Source of the DNA: an uncultured Rickettsiaceae bacterium
Lineage (GTDB): Bacteria > Pseudomonadota > Alphaproteobacteria > Rickettsiales > Rickettsiaceae
Length of the DNA stretch: 45,029 nucleotides
Assembly (NCBI GenBank): GCA_905479865.1
Contig: CAJQOD010000008.1
Coordinates: 1 to 45,029 of the forward strand
Direction: 5' to 3'
Below are positions 15,914 to 23,993 of the stretch, piece after piece. A program made the translations under genes and the position numbers. The notes beneath the pieces are model-generated. The model made no database searches. It had not been told where the DNA came from and worked only from the letters and a program-made list of their open reading frames with translations. Within the stretch, counting starts at the first letter, position 1, and every line of letters starts with the position of its first letter.

Positions 15914-16735
15914 TTATTTTTGACAATTCCGGCAAAAGCAGGTCGATCTACCAGCCTGTTTTATCTTCTCAATCGGGTATTTACAAATATAGCATGGCTT
16001 ACCTTCCCTGTCATATACGTTTAACTCCTGCTTAAAATATCCTGGTTTGTTGTCACCTCCAACAAAGTCTTTCAAAGTAGTACCTCCAGCTTTGATTGCT
16101 TTTTGTAAAACGGCTTTAATAGAATCAACCAATTTACCTACCTCTGATGCTGTAAGCATATTTGCCTGTTTGAGTGGATTAATCCTTGCTGCAAATAAGC
16201 TTTCAGCTGCATAAATATTGCCAATACCTACGACTATTTTACTATCCATGATCGCTGTTTTAATCGGAGATTTTTTTGAAGATAATTTTTGTAGCAGGTA
16301 AGTGGTATTAAACTCTTCAGTAAGTGGTTCCTGTCCCATTGATTTTAGAAAATCCTGCTCAGCAAGGGCGTTGCTATTACAGCTATAAACCATACCGAAT
16401 CTTCTGGCATCATTGAAGACAAGCAGACGACTACTCAAAAAACCAACGATTATATGGTCATGTTTTTGCGGTTGATAATCTTCAGATTGTACAGTTAACC
16501 TGCCGCTCATGCCCAGGTGAAATATAATACTATAAGAATTATCCAGCTTCAGAGCCAGAAATTTGGCAGCTCTTGTAACATCAGAAACTTTACCGGATAT
16601 TGCATGTTTCTTGATATCCTTGCTAAGTGGGTATCGTAAATTCTTGCGCCTCTGCGCAAAAGAAACGATTTTTTCCCCTATTATATGTTTTTTTAGGTAA
16701 CGCTTTAATGTTTCAACTTCAGCTAATTCCGGCAT
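15914..16735 (-). CDS. mutM: Formamidopyrimidine-DNA glycosylase MutM (Fpg)
   Basis: 273 residues, typical length. The start MPELAEVET places the catalytic proline at position 2 and E3 next to it, both essential. The H2TH region is seen as MDSKIVVGIGNIYAAESLFAARINP. The C-terminal zinc finger has C-x2-C (CYIC) and C-x-C-x2-C (CFCRNC). It removes 8-oxoguanine and nicks the abasic site. It leads the mutM-xth pair. The first 18 bases of the gene also occur upstream at 17775-17792, at the other edge of the RhuM insertion. Confidence 0.96.
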   Translation of the reverse strand: MPELAEVETLKRYLKKHIIGEKIVSFAQRRKNLRYPLSKDIKKHAISGKVSDVTRAAKFLALKLDNSYSIIFHLGMSGRLTVQSEDYQPQKHDHIIVGFLSSRLLVFNDARRFGMVYSCNSNALAEQDFLKSMGQEPLTEEFNTTYLLQKLSSKKSPIKTAIMDSKIVVGIGNIYAAESLFAARINPLKQANMLTASEVGKLVDSIKAVLQKAIKAGGTTLKDFVGGDNKPGYFKQELNVYDREGKPCYICKYPIEKIKQAGRSTCFCRNCQK

Positions 16736-16743
16736 TTTATCTT
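16718..16743. repeat. Direct repeat flanking the RhuM gene, copy at mutM start
   Basis: These 26 bases, covering the mutM start codon, codons 2-6 and 8 bases upstream, are identical to 17775-17800. With a one-base gap the match continues a further ~7 bases (TTATACA). The copies lie 1057 bases apart. Confidence 0.9.
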
Positions 16744-17754
16744 TTATACACTCTTTTTATTAGATTTAGATTCCTTTTCAATTAAGTTCATTACCAACTT
16801 TATTATCAAATCTTTCTGCTTGGGGTCGCTTTCAGCAATTAATAATGCTATTGCAGTTAAGGCCTCGGGATTTGGAATTTTGGGCAATAATTCTTTATTC
16901 TTCCGCATTAATAGTAAAAATAGTAGGCAGCCAATTCTTTTGTTCCCGTCATTAAACGGGTGATCTTTGATTACAAAATATATTAAATGAGCGGCCTTTT
17001 CTTCTAAACTCGTATATAAATCATTACCATCAAATGTTTGATAAATGCTACCTAATATACCTTTAAGAGAATTATCTTTTTCTTTTCCGAATAACTCTAC
17101 TGTTTCACCTTTTAATGCAAAATTTTTCTTTATAGACTGTATTGCTGAAACAGATTCTTTATAGGTAAGCTCATTCATGCTCATTTTCTGAGCTTTTGGT
17201 AATTCCAACCTGTTTTCATCATACTTAATCAGGATGTCCCAGGTTTTAGAGTAGTTTTTGATAACAGATAAAATTTCTTCTCCCTCAGCGACCACTAAAT
17301 TTTGATTTACAAGAGTATTTGATATTAAATCTATTGTTTGTTTTAGTTCTTCGATTGTTTTATCATTTAATCTTTGCTGATTAATGCTATAGCCATTAAT
17401 CAGATGCTCTTTTAAAACCCCGTTTGCCCATTGCCTAAACTCTACACCTCTCTTGGAATTTACTCTGTATCCAATGGATATAATTGCATCTAAATTATAG
17501 TAGTTCACTTGATATATCTTACCATCAGAGCCAGTTGTTGCATAATTTGCAACAACTGATTTTACATCTAATTCCTTTTCCAAAAAAATCTTTTTTAAAT
17601 GTCTGGAAATAACAGACTTATCTCTATCAAATACTTCTACTAATTGATTCAATGAAAGCCATAACGTATCAGCATCTAATTTTGCATCAACACTGACGTT
17701 CCCATTTTTATTTGTAAAGATGGCGATTTGGCTTGTTGTTTGTTTTTTATTCAT
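16744..17754 (-). CDS. RhuM-family protein with Fic/Doc domain, inserted in front of mutM
   Basis: 336 residues. The N-terminal half is RhuM-like: a winged-helix-type segment LWLSLNQLVEVFDRDKSVIS (31-50) and the family signature INVNYYNLDAIISIGYRVNS-like stretch at 82-100, then GVEFRQWAN. The C-terminal half is a Fic/Doc domain with HPFNDGNKR at 265-273, matching HxFx(D/E)GNxxR. The K in GNKR is closer to Doc than to AMPylating Fic, so the reaction (AMP or phosphate transfer to a target) is not certain. An inhibitory helix is not obvious. The gene has a mutM-start copy on both sides and begins in an ATGA overlap with a short dead mutM leader. It looks like a recent self-contained insertion. 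Confidence 0.9.
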   Translation of the reverse strand: MNKKQTTSQIAIFTNKNGNVSVDAKLDADTLWLSLNQLVEVFDRDKSVISRHLKKIFLEKELDVKSVVANYATTGSDGKIYQVNYYNLDAIISIGYRVNSKRGVEFRQWANGVLKEHLINGYSINQQRLNDKTIEELKQTIDLISNTLVNQNLVVAEGEEILSVIKNYSKTWDILIKYDENRLELPKAQKMSMNELTYKESVSAIQSIKKNFALKGETVELFGKEKDNSLKGILGSIYQTFDGNDLYTSLEEKAAHLIYFVIKDHPFNDGNKRIGCLLFLLLMRKNKELLPKIPNPEALTAIALLIAESDPKQKDLIIKLVMNLIEKESKSNKKSV

Positions 17755-17758
17755 ATTC

Positions 17759-17792
17759 TATTTTCAATTTTAAATTCAGCTAATTCCGGCAT
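17759..17792 (-). pseudogene. Truncated mutM leader (6 codons plus new tail)
   Basis: On the minus strand, ATG at 17792 starts MPELAE, identical to mutM codons 1-6. It then diverges to FKIENRI and stops with TGA at 17752-17754 (the A of the RhuM ATG is shared in an ATGA overlap). It is the left-over start of mutM at the outer end of the insertion. It may now act as a short leader that couples ribosomes to the RhuM gene. Confidence 0.75.
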
Positions 17793-17800
17793 TTTATCTT
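17775..17800. repeat. Direct repeat flanking the RhuM gene, outer copy
   Basis: Identical over 26 bases to 16718-16743. This copy lies next to the original upstream DNA, so the mutM promoter probably sits beyond 17800 and now reads through the RhuM gene first. Confidence 0.9.
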
Positions 17801-17884
17801 CTTATACATTGATATAACCTGGTAATGATGATAGTTTCAACTGGCGTTATAAAGTTATAGTGTAATCTAAAACAGGTCAAGTAT

Positions 17885-18655
17885 ATGAGCGCAAATAATA
17901 ATCAGAATTTTGGTTTTGAGAAAGTTACTTCCAAAGAAAAAAGAACTCGTGTTGATAGCGTATTTTCCGATGTTGCTGATAAATACGATCTGATGAATGA
18001 TCTGATGAGTTTTGGGGTACACCGTCTGTGGAAAGACGAGTTCTGCAGGATGATTCCCAATTTGAATTCAACTATACTTGATGTAGCCGGCGGGACCGGT
18101 GATATTGCCTTTCGCTTAAAAAAGAAGGGTAAAAAGCAAAATAATGAACCGCATAATAATGAACCGCATATAGTGGTCTGTGATATTAATCGTGACATGC
18201 TGCAAGTGTGCAAAGATAGAGCAGTGGATCGCAATATTTTGAATAAATTTGACCTTATTGTTGCCGATGCGGAGAAGCTGCCATTTCCAGATAATAGTTT
18301 TGATTATTATACGATTGCTTTTGGAATTCGTAACGTGATATGTCTTGAAAAAGTCTTGCAAGAAGCTCACAGGGTTTTGAAACCGACCGGAAAATTTTTG
18401 TGTCTGGAGTTTTCTAAAGTTCAAAATGATTTCGTGCGCCCATTATACGATTTTTATTCATTCAATTTGATTCCAACAATTGGCGGATGTGTAGCTAATA
18501 ATAAAGATGCATACAAATATTTGGCAGAAAGCATTAGTTTATTTCCAGATCAGGAAGACTTCAAAACTATGGTTCAGGATGCCGGTTTTTCAGATGTGAA
18601 TTATAAAAATCTGACTTTTGGAGTAGCTGCGATTCATTATGGTTTTAAGGCTTAG
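17885..18655 (+). CDS. ubiE: Ubiquinone/menaquinone methyltransferase UbiE
   Basis: 256 residues. The UbiE signatures VFSDVADKYDLMNDLMSFGVHRLWK and the SAM-binding loop ILDVAGGTGDIAFRL are present, as are NSFDYYTIAFGIRNV and KPTGKFLCLEFSKV. It transfers a methyl group from S-adenosylmethionine to the ring carbon of the quinone precursor. After the SAM loop there is an unusual insert, KKKGKKQNNEPHNNEPH, made by a 15-base tandem duplication. It forms an operon with ubiB 11 bases downstream. Confidence 0.95.
   Translation: MSANNNQNFGFEKVTSKEKRTRVDSVFSDVADKYDLMNDLMSFGVHRLWKDEFCRMIPNLNSTILDVAGGTGDIAFRLKKKGKKQNNEPHNNEPHIVVCDINRDMLQVCKDRAVDRNILNKFDLIVADAEKLPFPDNSFDYYTIAFGIRNVICLEKVLQEAHRVLKPTGKFLCLEFSKVQNDFVRPLYDFYSFNLIPTIGGCVANNKDAYKYLAESISLFPDQEDFKTMVQDAGFSDVNYKNLTFGVAAIHYGFKA
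18140..18169 (+). repeat. 15-base tandem duplication inside ubiE
   Basis: AATAATGAACCGCAT occurs twice without a gap and encodes NNEPH twice. The reading frame is kept. The repeat sits on a surface loop between the SAM motif and the next strand. Confidence 0.9.
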
Positions 18656-18666
18656 AAATAGAATTT

Positions 18667-20049
18667 ATGATTAATCTTCTAAAGAATTTGCCAAAGCTAT
18701 GCAAACTGCTTTACATCCTTAGCAAAAATCAAATTTTGAATTATCCTGGGCAGTTTAAACTGCCCACATACTTGAAAATTTTCGGTAGAATTTGCAGTTT
18801 ACTTCTATATCCGAAAGGGCTGATCTCTCAGCCACAAAAAAGTTTTGGCAAGCGTCTTACGGATTGTTTTTATGACCTTGGACCAATTTACATAAAATTT
18901 GGTCAAACTCTTTCAACACGGCCGGATCTGATTGGCGTAGAAGTCGCTGAGAGTCTAAAGCTACTGCAAGACAAGCTTCCGGCTTTTGACAGCAAGATTG
19001 CCCACACTCGCATCGAAGAGCGTTTTGGCCAGAAGATTTCAGAAATTTTTGATGATTTTGATGATAGGCCGGTAGCTGCTGCATCCATAGCACAAGTACA
19101 CAAAGCTCGCCTGCAGTCAGGAGAAATTGTAGCTATAAAAATTTTGCGTCCCGGAATTATTGAAAAATACGATAATGATATGCGTTTTTTGGAGTATATT
19201 GCCGCTTTGGCATCACGTATTCTGAAGAAAGTACAGAGACTAAGGCCCAGAGAAGTAATTGCGGTGTTCCGGCAATCAATGAAATTTGAACTGGATTTAC
19301 GTCTGGAAGCGGCAGCGGCATCAAGAATTTATGATAATTTTACCGGTGATGAAACTTTGCGTGTCCCTAAAATTTATTGGCAATTCACTGCAGGTGATAT
19401 AATTACTCTTGAATGGATAGAGGGTGTTTCGATTTATGATAAAGACAAAATTATTAAACTAGGTCTTGACCCCAAAGATATCGCAGCAAAAATCGCTGTC
19501 ATATTTTTTAATCAGGCTTACCGTGATGGTTTCTTTCACGCAGATTTGCATCCTGGGAATATATTAGTGTGTCCTGATGGTAAAGTGGCACTAATTGATT
19601 TTGGTATTATTGGAACATTGCCTGAAGATGACCGGCTGGCCATCGCTGAAATTCTCTATGCTTTTTTAAAGCGTGATTATCAGCTTGTAGCTGAAGTTCA
19701 TCGTCGCATAGGTTACATTCCAAAAGATACTAATCTGGAGCATTTCTCTCAAAGTTGCCGGGCGATTGCTGAACCGATTATGGGATGTGCTATTAAAGAT
19801 ATTTCCATCGGTAATTTATTGACTCAACTATTTAAAGTCACGGAAGAATTTGGTATGGAAACACAACCGCAGCTTTTACTGCTGCAGAAGAGTATGGTGG
19901 TTGTAGAAGGTATTGGCCAAAGCCTTGACGCAGAAATCAATATGTGGCAGTTAGCCGAACCATGGATTAAAAAATGGGCAGCGAAGAATCTATCTCCGGA
20001 AGCCAAGTTGCTGCGCTTTGTAAAAAAACTTTTTGATAATTTATTATAG
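18667..20049 (+). CDS. ubiB: UbiB / ABC1-family atypical kinase
   Basis: 460 residues. The ABC1 hallmark motifs are present: YIKFGQTLSTRPDLIG (KxGQ), AAASIAQVHKA (the Ala-rich loop in place of a Gly-rich loop), VAIKILRPG (the ATP lysine), FFHADLHPGN and LIDFGIIG. The protein is needed for ubiquinone synthesis and is thought to use ATP to help extract quinone intermediates from the membrane. It is shorter than E. coli UbiB (546 residues), and a clear pair of C-terminal membrane helices is missing. It follows ubiE directly. Confidence 0.94.
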   Translation: MINLLKNLPKLCKLLYILSKNQILNYPGQFKLPTYLKIFGRICSLLLYPKGLISQPQKSFGKRLTDCFYDLGPIYIKFGQTLSTRPDLIGVEVAESLKLLQDKLPAFDSKIAHTRIEERFGQKISEIFDDFDDRPVAAASIAQVHKARLQSGEIVAIKILRPGIIEKYDNDMRFLEYIAALASRILKKVQRLRPREVIAVFRQSMKFELDLRLEAAAASRIYDNFTGDETLRVPKIYWQFTAGDIITLEWIEGVSIYDKDKIIKLGLDPKDIAAKIAVIFFNQAYRDGFFHADLHPGNILVCPDGKVALIDFGIIGTLPEDDRLAIAEILYAFLKRDYQLVAEVHRRIGYIPKDTNLEHFSQSCRAIAEPIMGCAIKDISIGNLLTQLFKVTEEFGMETQPQLLLLQKSMVVVEGIGQSLDAEINMWQLAEPWIKKWAAKNLSPEAKLLRFVKKLFDNLL

Positions 20050-20056
20050 TAAAAAT

Positions 20057-20869
20057 ATGCGAATAGTTACCTGGAACATCAACTCGGTACGTCTTAGAAT
20101 CAATCTGCTTGCAAAACTGTGTCTGGAACAGAAGCCCGACATTATCTGCCTGCAGGAGACAAAAACGGAAGACAAAACCTTCCCTTTAGAAGCAATCAAA
20201 CAAATGGGATTTGAGCATGTAGTCTATGCTGGTGAGAAATCCTATAATGGTGTAGCCATTATTTCCAGGTATCCAATTTCTGACAGCTTTTCTCTCAAAA
20301 TATATAATGATGATAAAAGGCATATATGTGCAAAAATTGATGATTTCGAAATTCATAATTTTTATGTGCCAGCTGGCGGGGATGAACCGGATGTCAAGAT
20401 TAATCCAAAGTACAAACATAAACTTGCTTATGTTAAACTTATGCAAGAATGGTTTGCAGAAAACAGAAGCAAAACAGAGAAAATTATTTTGGCAGGCGAC
20501 TTGAATATCGCTCCGCATGAACATGACGTTTGGTCTAGCCGTCAATTGCGGAATGTCATTAGCCATACAGAACCGGAACGTGCTTTACTGATTTCACTAC
20601 AGCAATCATTTGATTTTATAGATACCGGCAGATATTTCGTAAATCCAAGTGAAAAACTTTATAGCTGGTGGAGTTATAGGAATCGTGACTGGAAAAAATC
20701 CAATCGTGGTCGAAGGTTAGATCATATATGGGCAAGCAAACCTTTTGAATCGGCATTGAAAAATATTAACTGCCTGTCAAATGTCAGGGATTGGGAAAGA
20801 ACTTCGGATCATGTTCCATGTATACTGGATTTACGGGTAACCTCTAACACCAGTGTCAAAACAAGGTAA
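20057..20869 (+). CDS. xthA: Exodeoxyribonuclease III / AP endonuclease (copy 2)
   Basis: 270 residues from the ATG at 20057. A longer frame starts within the end of ubiB but adds eight unlikely residues. Active-site motifs are N7 in TWNINSV, LQETKTED, the tyrosine in NFYVPAGGDEP, GDLNIAPHEHDVW, GRRLDHIW and TSDHVPC. Overall similarity to copy 1 at 15115-15900 is moderate, so these are old paralogues rather than a recent duplication. It is the third gene of the ubiE-ubiB run, 7 bases after the ubiB stop. Confidence 0.93.
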   Translation: MRIVTWNINSVRLRINLLAKLCLEQKPDIICLQETKTEDKTFPLEAIKQMGFEHVVYAGEKSYNGVAIISRYPISDSFSLKIYNDDKRHICAKIDDFEIHNFYVPAGGDEPDVKINPKYKHKLAYVKLMQEWFAENRSKTEKIILAGDLNIAPHEHDVWSSRQLRNVISHTEPERALLISLQQSFDFIDTGRYFVNPSEKLYSWWSYRNRDWKKSNRGRRLDHIWASKPFESALKNINCLSNVRDWERTSDHVPCILDLRVTSNTSVKTR

Positions 20870-20944
20870 AAATACTATATGTATTGACTTAGCTCGGATT
20901 ATTATCTAGCATCATAACCAAATATACACGAAAGGAGGTGGAAA

Positions 20945-21463
20945 ATGAAACATTTTGTATCATTGATTTTAAGTACAACCATCATGCTGTGTCAATTAAC
21001 TGTCATAGCAGGGCCTCTCGATGACAAAGCCATTGCCCAATCAGTACAAATTTTACTGGTAAAGGAAAATGATATTCCTAATACAAAAATTGATGTGATA
21101 TCTAAAAATGGAATTGTAGAACTTATTGGCCGAGTTGACACAAGCCTTCAGGCTAACAGGTTGATTGAGCTTACATCCAGTGTTAAAGGCGTTATTGATG
21201 TAAACACTGATAAGCTGAAAGTAAGAAGTAGCAAAGAATTTTTATCAGATGCTTTTATTACTGCCAAAGCGAAAGGTAAAATTAAATATTTAGCAATGAA
21301 TGACAAGATATCCAAGGGATATGAACTGCATATCGAGACTACCAATAAAATAGTCCATATTTTAGGTGATGTAAAAAACAGAAAAGACATTAAAACGATA
21401 AAGGATTCAATAGCCGATATTATAGATGTAGATAGCGTTAAAATAAATATCGTATGTAAATAA
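20945..21463 (+). CDS. Exported BON-domain protein
   Basis: 172 residues. A signal peptide of about 22 residues (MKHFVSLILSTTIMLCQLTV) leads to two BON domains, about 27-95 and 98-172. Each has the pattern of a helix, then (V/I)xxxxGxVxLxGxV-like strands, as in ISKNGIVELIGRVDT and ETTNKIVHILGDVKN, and a closing VDSVKIN strand. BON proteins sit at the outer membrane or periplasm and help keep the envelope intact. The ribosome site AAAGGAGGTGG is very strong, which suggests high expression. Confidence 0.9.
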   Translation: MKHFVSLILSTTIMLCQLTVIAGPLDDKAIAQSVQILLVKENDIPNTKIDVISKNGIVELIGRVDTSLQANRLIELTSSVKGVIDVNTDKLKVRSSKEFLSDAFITAKAKGKIKYLAMNDKISKGYELHIETTNKIVHILGDVKNRKDIKTIKDSIADIIDVDSVKINIVCK

Positions 21464-21473
21464 ATCGTTATTT

Positions 21474-22622
21474 ATGAATCCTGTTTCTATTTATATCCAT
21501 TGGCCATTCTGCCTATCTCTCTGTCCATATTGTGACTTCAATTCTCATTTATCTGATTCAATTGATCACGCAGCATGGCTTGCAGCTTATCAAACAGAAA
21601 TTAATCACTTCGCTGATAAAATAAAGGGGAGATCAGTGCGATCCATCTTCTTTGGAGGTGGAACGCCTTCTTTGATGCAGCCTGAAACCGTTACTGGAAT
21701 TATTCAGAAAATTGCAGATTTGGCAGAAATATCTGAGGCTACTGAAATTACCCTGGAAGCGAATCCAACTTCGTATGAGACTCAGAAATTCAGGGAATTT
21801 AAGATAGCGGGAATCAATCGAGTTTCTATCGGCGTACAATCATTTCAGCAAAAGGGTTTGGAGATTTTAGGGAGAAAGCACTCGGTAAAAGAAGCCATCT
21901 GTGCGATTGAGTCTGCAGCTAATCTGTTTGATAGATACTCATTTGATCTTATCTATGCAATTCCCAATCAGGATTTAAAGCAGTGGCAAGATGAAGTGAG
22001 ATTTGCTTTGTCCTTGGCAGGCGGGCATATATCACTCTATCAACTAACTATAGAAAAGGGTACTCCGTTCTATAGGCTTTTCCATGATGGAAAATTGCCA
22101 TTACCTTCAAATGATATGGCAGCAACTCTGTATGAATGGACTAATAAATATCTACAGGAGCAAAATTATAAGAGATATGAAATATCGAACTATGCAACTA
22201 ATGGCCAGGAATGTATACATAATCTATGCTATTGGAATTATGATGAATATATAGGCATTGGCCCTGGCGCACATAGTAGATTGCATGAAGCAGACGGCAT
22301 AAAAGCGGTGATGATGATACATAAGCCGGAAAAATGGCTGCAATCAATTATAGAAAACGGTAATGGCATACAAACTCAAGCTTACCTGTCTAAACAGGAA
22401 GTAGTTGAAGAATCTTTTATGATGGGCATGCGCCTTGAAGAAGGAATTTTAGAAAGTAAATTTCACAAAATTACAGGCGGTAATTTTCAAAAATATTTGA
22501 ACCACAAAACAACCCAGCACTATATAGAGCAAGAGTTGGTAGATGTAAATGATGGGTACTTAAAACTCACAAGTAAGGGATTGATGTTACATAATTATCT
22601 GGTGTCAAGGATGTTGATATAA
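21474..22622 (+). CDS. hemW: Radical SAM heme chaperone HemW
   Basis: 382 residues. The radical-SAM cluster motif C13-x3-C17-x2-C20 is seen in HWPFCLSLCPYCDFNSH. The family also shows FFGGGTPSLM, the SAM-binding ITLEANPT and VSIGVQSF, and GIGPGAHSR. HemW resembles oxygen-independent coproporphyrinogen oxidase but lacks that enzyme's extra N-terminal features and acts in heme delivery. Starts 10 bases after the BON gene stop, so the two are co-transcribed. Confidence 0.93.
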   Translation: MNPVSIYIHWPFCLSLCPYCDFNSHLSDSIDHAAWLAAYQTEINHFADKIKGRSVRSIFFGGGTPSLMQPETVTGIIQKIADLAEISEATEITLEANPTSYETQKFREFKIAGINRVSIGVQSFQQKGLEILGRKHSVKEAICAIESAANLFDRYSFDLIYAIPNQDLKQWQDEVRFALSLAGGHISLYQLTIEKGTPFYRLFHDGKLPLPSNDMAATLYEWTNKYLQEQNYKRYEISNYATNGQECIHNLCYWNYDEYIGIGPGAHSRLHEADGIKAVMMIHKPEKWLQSIIENGNGIQTQAYLSKQEVVEESFMMGMRLEEGILESKFHKITGGNFQKYLNHKTTQHYIEQELVDVNDGYLKLTSKGLMLHNYLVSRMLI

Positions 22623-22647
22623 TGTTCTATTCTAGTTCTTTGGTATG

Positions 22648-22679
22648 GATTGCCACACCCCTAAGGGGTTCGCAATGAC
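22648..22679. repeat. Short palindromic repeat
   Basis: GATTGC ... GCAATGAC ends surround a perfect 13-base core palindrome ACCCCTAAGGGGT. The same ends occur in the longer element at 32528-32709, so this is a short relative of that family. It lies downstream of hemW and could also act as a bidirectional stem. Confidence 0.65.
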
Positions 22680-22796
22680 GAGTTGGTTTGGGCAGGGCGT
22701 TTTTTCCTTACCGTTACCTTAAAGGTTCTGAGATTGCTGCCTTCTTACTCGCAGGAACAGACACTTAAGAGTAGTAGTGCCATACCCACTTACTTT

Positions 22797-23054
22797 TTAA
22801 GCCGCCCTATTTGTATATTGAATCTGATTGTAGCCTAGCCGGCGCGCTGTTGCAAATGCAGAATAATCGTCATATACATTAACAATTATACTCGTTATTT
22901 TGTCTGGAAATTCTTGTTGCAACGTGTTGAATATGTAATCAATCACCCGCATACCATAATATCTAGTGCTGCCTTGAGGATTGCTGAGTGTTACCTTGCT
23001 GCCAGTAGTAGATAAGAATTTTCTGGCACTTTCTAAATTCTGAACTTCATATAT
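22797..23054 (-). CDS. Unknown protein downstream of the UmuD-like gene
   Basis: 85 residues from the ATG at 23054. The longer frame up to 23102 runs into the UmuD-like gene; TGAGG lies 6 bases before the chosen ATG. The sequence has a central conserved-looking block YYGMRVIDYIFNTLQQEFP, then ITSIIVNVYDDYSAFATARR and LGYNQIQ. Predicted fold is alpha/beta with no signal or membrane helix. I do not recognise the family. The 11-base gap to the UmuD-like gene implies co-expression and a possible link to the SOS response. Confidence 0.65.
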   Translation of the reverse strand: MYEVQNLESARKFLSTTGSKVTLSNPQGSTRYYGMRVIDYIFNTLQQEFPDKITSIIVNVYDDYSAFATARRLGYNQIQYTNRAA

Positions 23055-23065
23055 CATACTAATCC

Positions 23066-23581
23066 TCACAAGCTTCTGAGAACATTCGTAACAACTCCCC
23101 AAATATGAACCTCCGAATTTTCTACGATGGGTATGGGATCAAAACTAGCGTTTTCTGGTAGTAAATATGGCCTGCCATCTATATATCCCAAACGCTTTAC
23201 GGTTAGCATTCCGTCCAGAGCGGCAATGATGATTTTACCCTCGGTCGGTCGGATGCTGCTATCAACTACTAGCGTATCACCTTCATATATACCAGCATCA
23301 ATCATGGACAAACCGGTCACTCGAACGCAAAAAGTCGTTTCCGGATTTTTTATTAGCAAATTATTCATATCGAGCATCTCTTCAATATGATCTTCTGCCG
23401 CAGACGGATAACCCGCTTCAACTTGCGAGCTAAAGAACGGAATTTTATACCCGCCATTTACAGAGTAATCTCTTATATCTTCAATCAAATATTCTGGAAC
23501 CCTGATCGCTTTTGTCGCAGTTCCATAACGTCCCTGGCCTTTTGGTCGTCCAGCTCCAGACCTTTTTCCACCATGAGTCAT
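23066..23581 (-). CDS. umuD: UmuD-like S24 family self-cleaving peptidase
   Basis: 171 residues. Catalytic S92 (GLSMIDAGI) and K129 (LTVKRL) are 37 residues apart, exactly the spacing in UmuD and LexA. A putative self-cleavage site A56-G57 lies in VEAGYPSAAED, where UmuD has C-G. The N-terminus is extended: GGKRSGAGRPKGQGR looks like an AT-hook-like basic GRPKG patch, followed by TATKAIRVPEYLIEDI. That basic arm suggests DNA contact, unlike E. coli UmuD. The protein is likely cut with RecA help to regulate a translesion polymerase or its own promoter. No umuC is adjacent. Confidence 0.88.
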   Translation of the reverse strand: MTHGGKRSGAGRPKGQGRYGTATKAIRVPEYLIEDIRDYSVNGGYKIPFFSSQVEAGYPSAAEDHIEEMLDMNNLLIKNPETTFCVRVTGLSMIDAGIYEGDTLVVDSSIRPTEGKIIIAALDGMLTVKRLGYIDGRPYLLPENASFDPIPIVENSEVHIWGVVTNVLRSL

Positions 23582-23621
23582 AATTTTTATACCTTAATTT
23601 TAGTTTTTATTGATTTATCTC

Positions 23622-23650
23622 TTGAAAAGTGTACATTTATTTTATAACAT
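23622..23650 (+). promoter_or_regulatory. Predicted promoter with internal TGTACA palindrome
   Basis: TTGAAA at 23622-23627 and TAACAT at 23645-23650 are 17 bases apart, pointing to the gene at 23693. The palindrome AAGTGTACATTT at 23627-23638 fills the spacer and is the best candidate operator for the UmuD-like protein or another repressor. No LexA box of the usual alphaproteobacterial GAAC-N7-GAAC form is seen. Confidence 0.45.
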
Positions 23651-23692
23651 AGATTTATGTCCATTGCCAAATAAAAAATCAGGTTTATTATT

Positions 23693-23989
23693 ATGATATT
23701 ATCAGAAACAAATTGGAGCTACAAAAAGCCGATGGAATCAGTGGCTATAAAGCCACTTAAGAATAGGAAACACGCTACTGACGCTGCTTATAAGAGCAGG
23801 ATAGTTCGAGCAAGTTCAAAGTTTCTTACAGCAACATTATGTGAATATAAAGCTATTGCGGTTGTAGCATTATTGTTAGTATTCCAGTTTTCACTATATG
23901 ATTTTAATGTTGACGAATATGTCACCAGCAATCCTCATGGTGTTGCTCAAGATGCTCAAATTATGGAAAATACACAATTTAGTGCTTAA
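23693..23989 (+). CDS. Hypothetical small membrane protein divergent from umuD
   Basis: 98 residues, not recognised. A basic N-terminal half (KPLKNRKHATDAAYKSRIVR) leads to one membrane helix, IAVVALLLVFQFSLYDF (about 55-72), and a short polar tail. The likely topology is N-terminus inside. It shares a 111-base divergent region with the UmuD-like gene and ends 4 bases from the end of aspS, which is convergent. Single-helix proteins under SOS control are sometimes division inhibitors or toxins, but no motif proves that here. Confidence 0.55.
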   Translation: MILSETNWSYKKPMESVAIKPLKNRKHATDAAYKSRIVRASSKFLTATLCEYKAIAVVALLLVFQFSLYDFNVDEYVTSNPHGVAQDAQIMENTQFSA

Positions 23990-23993
23990 TAAC

